Shown: in pieces, positions 6,488-12,989 of the stretch
Numbering within the stretch: the stretch's first letter is position 1
How the letters are laid out: each line of letters begins with the position of its first letter
NCBI GenBank assembly: GCA_902615915.1
Contig: CACMQQ010000011.1
Span: forward strand, 1-39,968
Direction of reading: 5' to 3'
From: an uncultured Fidelibacterota bacterium
Lineage (GTDB): Bacteria; Fidelibacterota; Marinisomatia; Marinisomatales; TCS55
DNA length: 39,968 nucleotides
Notes under the pieces: model-generated
Told to the model about the DNA's origin: nothing
Seen by the model: only the letters and a program-made list of their open reading frames with translations
Database searches by the model: none
Made by a program: the position numbers and the translations under genes

Positions 6488-7990
6488 CTAATTATTGTTA
6501 AGTGGATTATATATCCTACCAGTTATCCATGTGTTGAAATATGAAAAAAATGCTAAAACTACGGACCACTGAACTACACAAGTTGCGACACTAAAGGGTG
6601 AAAAAGGATTATACCAATCATCTGGAGCATAATTTGTAGCTGATAATGACATCCACCAAACAATTAATACTAGCCCTAAAAGAGGAACAAGATAATTTAT
6701 TATTGGAGTCCAAAGCTTTGGAAATTGCCAATCAAATTGAGAACTATTGTACTCATTCAAGATTTTTTCAATTCCATATTTTGATGCAGCTAGAGCAAAG
6801 AAAATTCCTGATATCATCAACGCAACTCCCCAAACAAAATCTTGATTTGCAAGTATGTTAATATTCATTGCAGAAGGTATCCCCATAACAAAGCAAACAA
6901 TAACAATCCAAAAGACGGCTTGCTTCCTTTTCAAGCCAAAATCAATCAAGTTTTTAACAGCTAATTCAAGCATAGAGATCAAAGATGAAAATCCAGCAAA
7001 CGATAGACCAAGAAAAAAGAGGACAGACAAAGTTTTTCCAAATATCATTTTTTCAAATAATTGTGGCATCCAAATAAATGTTAATCCAGTAGCAGCAGGG
7101 CCAGAAGTTTTCATAATGTCTAAAATTTCAGACTTAGGCATATTTAGTTCATTTCCAAGTATTGAGAAAACAGTGCTAAAAATCATAACAGCTGATAGAA
7201 GTGAGACAATATTATTGCCAATAGCAGTAGTAAATGCATTTTTAACGATACCGTATCTTTTTTTTATGTAAACAGCATAAGTTAAAAACAGACCCCATCC
7301 AGCGCCAGTATCCCATGCGTTTTGAGTTAGTGCCTCTAGCCAAAGCTTAGGGCTAGTTAACTGGGACCATTGTGGGGTGAAAAGATAGATAATTCCATTA
7401 AAGGCGCCGGGCAAAGAGATTGCTCTTATGACACAAATCAAAACAATGATTAAAAGCGTTGGGATAAGGATTCTATTTACTTTTTCAATCGATGAAACAC
7501 CTTTGTAAATCGCAAAACCTCCTACCGTCATTGCAATAGCATGAAACAAAACAGGATAATAACTGCTTTGAAAATTATTCCAAAGCGAGAGAGAAGCAAC
7601 TGAGCTATTTGGTAATTCAGTAAATGAAGTGACTAAAAAATAATAAATATTCCAGCCTACCACAACTGAATAGTAGAAAGCAATCGCAGTAGAAACAAAA
7701 CCAACAAAACCGCCAAGAAAAGCGAAAGGCTTTCCTAAAAACATTGCAAAAGCTCCGATGGTTCCTTGCCTAGATTTAGAACCCATTACATATTCAACTA
7801 TGATAAGTGGAATACTCCACAAGAACAAAAAAACTATCCATGCTATGAGGAAACTACCAGCACCATCATCTCCTCCGTTGGAAGCAGCTATTCTTGGAAA
7901 ACGCCAAATATTTCCTGTGCCTACTGCAACTCCTAGTGCGCTAAGCAAAAATGTGAATCTTGATGAAAATCGTTGTCCAGAATCTTTCAT
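6488..7990 (-). CDS. Neurotransmitter:sodium symporter (SNF/NSS) family transporter
   Basis: A 500-residue polytopic protein with the NSS helix-1 signature (ALGVAVGTGNIWRFPR), whose unwound region binds sodium and substrate. About 12 hydrophobic segments follow. Bacterial members move amino acids or related solutes with Na+. The GDDGAG insertion in the first loop and the WDTGAGWG segment agree with this family. It lies 12 nt after glutaredoxin and 9 nt before a 26-codon ORF. The substrate cannot be predicted. Na+-driven uptake fits a marine cell and could use gradients sustained by the rhodopsin, but that link is inference. Confidence 0.9.
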   Translation of the reverse strand: MKDSGQRFSSRFTFLLSALGVAVGTGNIWRFPRIAASNGGDDGAGSFLIAWIVFLFLWSIPLIIVEYVMGSKSRQGTIGAFAMFLGKPFAFLGGFVGFVSTAIAFYYSVVVGWNIYYFLVTSFTELPNSSVASLSLWNNFQSSYYPVLFHAIAMTVGGFAIYKGVSSIEKVNRILIPTLLIIVLICVIRAISLPGAFNGIIYLFTPQWSQLTSPKLWLEALTQNAWDTGAGWGLFLTYAVYIKKRYGIVKNAFTTAIGNNIVSLLSAVMIFSTVFSILGNELNMPKSEILDIMKTSGPAATGLTFIWMPQLFEKMIFGKTLSVLFFLGLSFAGFSSLISMLELAVKNLIDFGLKRKQAVFWIVIVCFVMGIPSAMNINILANQDFVWGVALMISGIFFALAASKYGIEKILNEYNSSQFDWQFPKLWTPIINYLVPLLGLVLIVWWMSLSATNYAPDDWYNPFSPFSVATCVVQWSVVLAFFSYFNTWITGRIYNPLNNN

Positions 7991-8002
7991 AAAACGAGGT
8001 AT

Positions 8003-8224
8003 TTAATAAATCTTGACAAGGTCGTCATATCCTCCGATAGGCGTGCCATCAATTACTATTTGTGGAACTGTCATTGCTTTGCCGACTTCTAGTAATTTTT
8101 CTCGCCCCCATCCCAGTTCTTCAATGTTTATTTCCTCATAATCCCATCCTTTTTCATCAAAGAATCTTTTAGCTAGATCGCAGTATGAACACCAATTGGT
8201 TGTATAAATTTTAATTTTTTTCAC
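8003..8224 (-). CDS. Glutaredoxin (class I, dithiol)
   Basis: A 73-residue thioredoxin-fold protein with a CSYC active site (Cys12, Cys15). TVPQIVIDGTPIGGYDDL carries the cis-proline and glutathione-binding elements of Grx3-like glutaredoxins. It lies between a 28-codon ORF (17-nt gap) and the NSS transporter (12-nt gap). With msrB at the head of the operon, it suggests a redox-repair role, possibly reducing MsrB or other thiol enzymes. Confidence 0.88.
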   Translation of the reverse strand: MKKIKIYTTNWCSYCDLAKRFFDEKGWDYEEINIEELGWGREKLLEVGKAMTVPQIVIDGTPIGGYDDLVKIY

Positions 8225-8241
8225 AATTGGTAATTAAGATA

Positions 8242-8328
8242 TTATTCGGCTTTACTCATTACCTTATAAAGTGTATAAAAACCAAAAAGTGAAACTACCC
8301 ATCCTATCATGAAAAATGTGAATTCCAT
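8242..8328 (-). CDS. Putative 28-aa single-helix membrane protein
   Basis: ATG at 8328 is preceded at 5 nt by a perfect AGGAG that overlaps the msrB stop codon. The product (MEFTFFMIGWVVSLFGFY, then TLYKVMSKAE) is one transmembrane helix with a positive C-terminal tail. It could be a small subunit of the nearby NSS transporter, by analogy with MetS-type small subunits, or belong to MsrB/glutaredoxin. This is context only. The strong ribosome-binding site and tight spacing make coding likely. Confidence 0.6.
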   Translation of the reverse strand: MEFTFFMIGWVVSLFGFYTLYKVMSKAE

Positions 8329-8336
8329 AAAAACTC

Positions 8337-8858
8337 CTATGTTTTTTCCTTAAGTACGAAATCAAGAGATGTTTTTTTCTTAGGTACGAAATCAAGAGAT
8401 AATGAGTTTACACAATATCTCAGGCCAGTGGGCCTAGGTCCATCCTCAAAAACATGTCCGAGATGAGAATCACATTTAGCGCATGTTATCTCTGTCCTAA
8501 TCATGCCATAACTTAAGTCTCTTTTTGTATTAATTTTTGTCTCATCAATAGCATCAAAAAATGCAGGCCATCCTGAGCCAGAATCATATTTTGTATCCGA
8601 GCTAAAAAGTTCATTGTCACAACCAGCGCAAGTGTATGTTCCTTCTTCCTTGTGATTATAATATTCACCGGTGAAAGCTCTCTCCGTGCCCTTTTCCCTT
8701 AAGATTCTATATTCTTCAGGTGTTAGACATGTTTGCCATTCTTGATCTGTCTTCGAAATTTTATCCATAAAAATTGCTCCTGCTTTTTTTTCTTTTTTCT
8801 GGGAAAACCCAAGCACACAAAAGATTGCACCTAGAATGAATAATTTGGTTTTTATCAT
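8337..8858 (-). CDS. msrB: Peptide-methionine (R)-S-oxide reductase, exported
   Basis: A 173-residue MsrB that reduces methionine-R-sulfoxide. Zinc-binding CxxC pairs are Cys77/Cys80 and Cys126/Cys129, and the catalytic Cys149 is in RYCVNS. The first 20 residues ([20 protein letters not shown]) look like a Sec signal peptide, so the enzyme probably acts in the periplasm. An internal Met31 could give a cytosolic form. The C-terminus has a 10-residue repeat, [10 protein letters not shown] then [10 protein letters not shown], from a 30-bp tandem duplication. It is first of a minus-strand operon leading through glutaredoxin and transporter to the crt genes, and divergent from the CrtA-like gene. 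Confidence 0.92.
   Translation of the reverse strand: MIKTKLFILGAIFCVLGFSQKKEKKAGAIFMDKISKTDQEWQTCLTPEEYRILREKGTERAFTGEYYNHKEEGTYTCAGCDNELFSSDTKYDSGSGWPAFFDAIDETKINTKRDLSYGMIRTEITCAKCDSHLGHVFEDGPRPTGLRYCVNSLSLDFVPKKKTSLDFVLKEKT
8341..8400. repeat. 30-bp tandem duplication at the 3' end of msrB
   Basis: Units 8341-8370 and 8371-8400 are identical at 28 of 30 positions; differences are at unit positions 8 and 13. The duplication is in frame, adds ten residues to MsrB and looks recent. Confidence 0.85.
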
Positions 8859-8882
8859 GAAGCTTCTACCTCGAAAAATTTA

Positions 8883-8906
8883 AATTGTTTCCATTAATAA
8901 ACAATT
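8883..8906. promoter_or_regulatory. Inverted repeat in the msrB/crtA-like divergent region
   Basis: AATTGTTT, 8-nt spacer, AAACAATT: a perfect 8-bp inverted repeat in the 103-nt gap between divergent msrB and the CrtA-like gene. A second imperfect inverted repeat, GTTAAAAATT (8909-8918) and AATTTTAAC (8932-8940), follows. These could be operators controlling both directions, but the region is very AT-rich and chance pairing is possible. Confidence 0.3.
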
Positions 8907-8961
8907 GTGTTAAAAATTTTACATAATAAGTAATTTTAACATATCAATTTAGTTCAAATCA

Positions 8962-9645
8962 TTGCAAAATATTAACTCTATTATATTCTTTAGTTATACT
9001 GAAAACCTATTTTGGGCATTTAAACAGATGGGTCTTTATCACAGCCGCTTAAAAAATATTGACGGTTTGTTATTTTATAAGCTCCTCGGGACAGGCAAAA
9101 AACCAGGTTTCAGAGTCACGCCAGATTTTAAAACGTATGCTTTACTTACTAGCTGGAAATCTGAAGAAGCTTGTGATAGTTTTATGGATGATAATTATCT
9201 TAAAGAATTTAAAATTAAATGTAATTCAATTAGATATATCAAACTATTAACCATTAGCTGTAGTGGATTATGGAATAATCAAAAACCATTCATCCCAACA
9301 GAGAATATTAAAAAAAATGATTTATTAAAAAATAAGATTGCTGTTTTAACTAGAGGAGGGGTAAAAATAAGCAAAGCGTTAAATTTCTGGACTTCGATAA
9401 GCTCTGCAAGCAAATCAATATCCCGTGCCAAGGGGGTTAGCTTTTATAAAGGCATAGGAGAACTTCCCCTTTTTGAACAAGCAACCTTTAGCATTTGGGA
9501 CAGCATTGATCACATAAAAAAATTTGCATATAAGGATGATCTTCATTTAAACATTGTTAAAAAAGCAAAAGAGCAAAATTGGTATAAAGAAGACCTATTC
9601 GCTCGATTCTTAGTAAAATCAGATATAATTGAACAATTACCATGA
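8962..9645 (+). CDS. CrtA-like carotenoid monooxygenase (putative 2-hydroxylase)
   Basis: A 227-residue protein of the spheroidene monooxygenase family: WAFKQMGLYHSRLKN, GLLFYKLLGTGKKPGF and ALLTSWKSEEACDSF match conserved CrtA blocks, and the C-terminal half keeps the family pattern. CrtA in purple bacteria oxidises C-2 of acyclic ends. A CrtA relative in the flavobacterium P99-3 is known to act as a carotenoid 2-hydroxylase in myxol synthesis, which fits the neighbours CrtD and CruF. The start is probably TTG at 8962: an in-frame stop lies at 8950 and no ATG or Shine-Dalgarno is available, so the start is uncertain. It overlaps crtD by 4 nt. Confidence 0.8.
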   Translation: MQNINSIIFFSYTENLFWAFKQMGLYHSRLKNIDGLLFYKLLGTGKKPGFRVTPDFKTYALLTSWKSEEACDSFMDDNYLKEFKIKCNSIRYIKLLTISCSGLWNNQKPFIPTENIKKNDLLKNKIAVLTRGGVKISKALNFWTSISSASKSISRAKGVSFYKGIGELPLFEQATFSIWDSIDHIKKFAYKDDLHLNIVKKAKEQNWYKEDLFARFLVKSDIIEQLP

Positions 9646-11111
9646 AAGATGTTAGTATTATTGGGAGTGGAATTGCAGGCATTGCTACAAGCATAAGACT
9701 TGCTAGCAAAGGTTATAAAGTAAAAGTTTTTGAGCACAATAATTACCCTGGTGGTAAGATAAATTCTATCGAATTAGATGGTTACAAATTTAACTATGGA
9801 CCACAATTATTAACATTGCCGAATCTTATTGATGAACTCTATAAATGCGCTGGTTTAGACCCTAAAAGATATTTTAAATATAAAAGAAAAGATATTCATT
9901 GTGTATACTTCTGGAAAGACGGAACGGTATTCACTGCGTACGATGATAAAGAAAGATATTTAAAAGAGTTTCAATCAACTTTTGATGTTGATAGTAAAAC
10001 AGTAGAAAAATATTTTATAAAAAGTAAAAAAAAGTACAACTTAACCAACAAAGTTTTTTTAGAAAGCTCTCTTCATAAGTTAAGTACTTATTTAAGTCTT
10101 GAAACAGTAAGATCAATGATGCAATTATGGAGACTAGATATTAACAAAAGTCTTCATTCGTTAAATCAAAAAAGTTTTAAAAATCAACATGTTGTTCAAA
10201 TGTTTGACAGATATGCAACTTATAATGGATCAAGTCCTTATAAAACACCTGGTATTATGAGCATTATTCAACATCTTGAGCATAGCTTTGGAACTTATAT
10301 TCCTGATGAGGGTATGGATAGCATTGCAAAGCATTTATACAATTTAGCTAATGACTTAGGTGTTGAGTTTTTCTTTAATGAAGCAATTGAAGAAATTTTA
10401 ACTAAAAACAATCAAGTAATTGGAGTTAGGTCTGCCAAAAAAGAAATAACCTCTGACATAGTTGTATCAAATATGGACGTATATCATACCTACAATAAGC
10501 TACTTCCTCATCTCGATACACCAATAAACGTTATCAAAAATGAAAGGTCGAGTTCCGCATTGATTTTTTATTGGGGTATTAATGGAACATTTCCAAATCT
10601 TGATTTACATAACATAATATTTTCTTCCAACTATAAAAAAGAGTTTGATAAAATATTTAGAGAAAAAGACATTTCAGATGATCCAACAATCTATATCAAT
10701 ATTTCAAAAAAGGATATAAAAGATCATGCCCCAAAAGATAAAGAAAATTGGTATGTAATGATAAATGTTCCATGGAACGAAGATCAAAATTGGGATATCA
10801 AAAAATCACAATTAAGAAAAAATGTCATAAACAAAATCAACGCAACGCTTTCAATAGATATTAATAGCCTTATAGAAACTGAGAAAATTATCACACCGAA
10901 AAATATTAGCAATGACACATTATCGTATAAAGGAGCATTGTATGGCAGCTCCAGTAACTCGAAATTATCTGCTTTTTTAAGGCACCCCAATTTTACAAAC
11001 AAATTAAAAAATCTATATTTCGTAGGCGGCAGTGTTCACCCTGGCGGGGGAATACCTTTGTGCTTACTTTCAGCAAAAATAGTAGATGATATCATTTCAA
11101 GCAAAGATTAA
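9642..11111 (+). CDS. crtD: CrtD-type carotenoid 3,4-desaturase
   Basis: A 489-residue FAD-dependent CrtI-superfamily enzyme (IIGSGIAGIATSIRLASKG, then PGGKINSIELDGYKFNYGP). The C-terminal FVGGSVHPGGGIPLCLLSAK is the usual CrtD ending and differs from phytoene desaturase. CrtD desaturates the 3,4 bond of 1-hydroxylated acyclic ends, after CruF/CrtC hydration. Coupled to the upstream CrtA-like gene by ATGA, and 3 nt before cruF, it is the middle gene of a carotenoid end-group operon. Confidence 0.88.
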   Translation: MKDVSIIGSGIAGIATSIRLASKGYKVKVFEHNNYPGGKINSIELDGYKFNYGPQLLTLPNLIDELYKCAGLDPKRYFKYKRKDIHCVYFWKDGTVFTAYDDKERYLKEFQSTFDVDSKTVEKYFIKSKKKYNLTNKVFLESSLHKLSTYLSLETVRSMMQLWRLDINKSLHSLNQKSFKNQHVVQMFDRYATYNGSSPYKTPGIMSIIQHLEHSFGTYIPDEGMDSIAKHLYNLANDLGVEFFFNEAIEEILTKNNQVIGVRSAKKEITSDIVVSNMDVYHTYNKLLPHLDTPINVIKNERSSSALIFYWGINGTFPNLDLHNIIFSSNYKKEFDKIFREKDISDDPTIYINISKKDIKDHAPKDKENWYVMINVPWNEDQNWDIKKSQLRKNVINKINATLSIDINSLIETEKIITPKNISNDTLSYKGALYGSSSNSKLSAFLRHPNFTNKLKNLYFVGGSVHPGGGIPLCLLSAKIVDDIISSKD

Positions 11112-11114
11112 GAT

Positions 11115-11750
11115 ATGTTTTTAAATGCACCCAGAAAAGAGATTCATTTATTTTTTCTTATAGCCTTTTTCCAGATTTGCGGCTTAATTGGGGTTCTATT
11201 CATTGATAGAGATCTTACTTTAAGCTTAACCCCTCAAAATTTACTAGTAACAACTTTTTCTATATTTTTCATTTATGAAGACAAAATTAAAATGCTTCGT
11301 TTTTTTATTTTTGCATTTTCAATAGGATTCTTGGTAGAAGTGATAGGAGTTAATTATGGAATTATATTTGGCAACTATACATATGGTACTGTTTTGGGTT
11401 TCAAAGTTTTAAATGTCCCATTGATGATAGGAGTTAATTGGTTCTTTTTATCCATTGCATGTGGTGGAATATCCGACATGATGTTTAACAAACTTTTACC
11501 AAGAATATTTTTTGCTTCTTTTCTTATGGTCCTTTTGGATCTATTGATTGAACCATTGGCTCCCGTTTTAAACTTTTGGGAATTTGAAGGGGGTATAGCT
11601 CCAATAAAAAATTACATTGGATGGTTTATGACATCATTCTTAATTCAATTAATATATCAAAGAATGAAGATCAGTTTTTCGCCTCTATTTTCTGTTCTAG
11701 TCTATTTATCGCAAATGGGTTTTTTTATATTATTGTTTTTTCTTATTTAA
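11115..11750 (+). CDS. cruF: Carotenoid 1',2'-hydratase, CruF type
   Basis: A 211-residue polytopic protein of the DUF422/carotenoid biosynthesis family: EVIGVNYGIIFGNYTYG, VPLMIGVNW and DLLIEPLAPVL with NYIGW are the conserved blocks. CruF adds water to the terminal double bond of the acyclic end of gamma-carotene-like substrates, giving a 1'-hydroxyl used by CrtD. It is third in the CrtA-like, CrtD, CruF operon. Slightly shorter than many homologues but all core blocks are present. Confidence 0.88.
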   Translation: MFLNAPRKEIHLFFLIAFFQICGLIGVLFIDRDLTLSLTPQNLLVTTFSIFFIYEDKIKMLRFFIFAFSIGFLVEVIGVNYGIIFGNYTYGTVLGFKVLNVPLMIGVNWFFLSIACGGISDMMFNKLLPRIFFASFLMVLLDLLIEPLAPVLNFWEFEGGIAPIKNYIGWFMTSFLIQLIYQRMKISFSPLFSVLVYLSQMGFFILLFFLI

Positions 11751-11767
11751 ATAGTTAGAATTTTTTT

Positions 11768-12784
11768 GTGTATAAAGCATTTAAAAATCCTATAATTTTT
11801 TTTCTTTTTATCGAATCATTGTTTGGACAGTGATCTCTTTGAAGTAATCCTTCCTTGCCAGTTGGTGAGTCAGAAAAAGGGGTTGGCGCTGCCAAAAACC
11901 AAATCATTTATGATGTATAATCATTCTTCAGTTACATCGATTGGTGGCATGAACCCATTGGAAAAGAAAATTATGATCATAAAGGCACTTTGAATACATT
12001 TATAATTAAACCTTCATTGGTTTACGGATTAAATAAAAAATTAAATCTTTCGCTGAATACAACAATAGGAATTCGCTCAATGCATTGGGGAGTTGGCGAA
12101 ACTTCAATTCATCATAGATCAGAGAACACTTTATCCAAATTTAAAAATGCTCATTCGAGTATCTTTGGAGATTCAAAATTGCTTTTAAGATATCTTTTTA
12201 AAAATGCAGGAATGAAAAAAGGCTTCAGGATTTTTGGAGCTGCAGGTTTGAACATTCCGTCCAAAAGTGTACTTACATCAGATCCATTTTTTTTAAACGA
12301 TGAACCTGAGGAAGAACATAGGCATTTTAGCTTAAGTAACGGGACTTATAATTATATATTAGAAAGTCAATTTTATTATAAAAGAAGCTTAAACCCTGTT
12401 TTCTTTGGAGGCTTCATTCAAATTGAGAATCCTATCAAAGAAAGCAAATACGGTTTTTTATCTCCTCGAACTATAAATATCACTTTATCTGCTATTAATA
12501 AGAGATTTGATAGCAAGGATTCTTCCATTGGGTATGGTGGAAGTCTTTTATTTACTGGTAAAGGCTATTGGAACGGAAAGGTGTCTCCCTATACTGAATC
12601 AATAGTATTTAGCCCAAGCCTAACCTATTTGGTTGGATTAAAGCTTGGCTCGATGGCTATCAATATTCAAAAGTCAATGTTTTTAAGCGGCTCTTTTGCA
12701 GGGAACGAAGGTGAAATAAAACAGCGTATAAGGGCTTGGCAGGTTGGATTAGCCTTTAGAATTGTTCCTAAAATGAAAAATTAA
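11768..12784 (+). pseudogene. Outer-membrane beta-barrel gene with three in-frame stops near its 5' end
   Basis: From TTG at 11990 an open frame of 264 codons encodes an outer-membrane-type barrel (alternating strands such as IIKPSLVYGLNKKLNLSLN, and a C-terminal WQVGLAFRI). The same frame continues upstream without any indel to GTG at 11768, and that extension reads like a natural N-terminus: hydrophobic signal MYKAFKNPIIFFLFIESLFGQ, then SNPSLPVGESEKGVGAAKNQ, then SFFSYIDWWHEPIGKENY. It is interrupted by UGA at 11831 and 11840 (spaced as CxxC) and by UAA at 11918. The UAA favours a decaying gene; recoding of the UGAs is a minority possibility. It begins 18 nt after cruF. Function unknown. 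Confidence 0.65.
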
Positions 12785-12933
12785 ATTTGTCTTCTTTCAT
12801 TCCCTGATCGGCGCTCTTCATCTCTTCTGTCATGTCCCGAGCGACGATCAACCTCAACAGGTATATTTACTTTTCTTCTGTCACCTTCTCTTCTTTTGAT
12901 GTGGCGTCTATCTTCGCCTCTATTATCTTTCAT
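12781..12933 (-). CDS. Small Arg-rich protein with RRSGxxRR repeats
   Basis: A 50-residue frame with repeated DRR motifs: GEDRRHIKRREGDRRK, then VDRRSGHDRRDEERRSGNER. Such RRxGxxRR patterns also occur at N-termini of PilZ and GGDEF proteins, but no domain is present here. It fills the gap between the barrel gene and the 955-aa gene, overlapping the barrel stop codon antisense. Weak GAGA ribosome-binding site 6 nt upstream. The bias of the repeat argues against a random ORF; possibly nucleic-acid binding. Confidence 0.55.
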   Translation of the reverse strand: MKDNRGEDRRHIKRREGDRRKVNIPVEVDRRSGHDRRDEERRSGNERRQI

Positions 12934-12989
12934 TTAAATCTCAATTATTTAATGATTGGTCAAAGTTATGATACTTATCGCTTATCTGT

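Noticed and set aside
6646-7271. Plus-strand open frames opposite the NSS transporter
   Set aside because: They are antisense shadows with no family resemblance or ribosome-binding site; the minus strand encodes a clear transporter.
2859-11750. Carotenoid/rhodopsin region as a recent horizontal island
   Set aside because: By eye the base composition and codon style look like the neighbours and there are no mobile genes or flanking repeats; this was not quantified.
11768-12000. Frameshift in the barrel gene upstream of 11990
   Set aside because: The distance from GTG 11768 to TTG 11990 is 222 nt, a multiple of three, and the protein reads naturally in one frame; the problem is three stop codons, not an indel.
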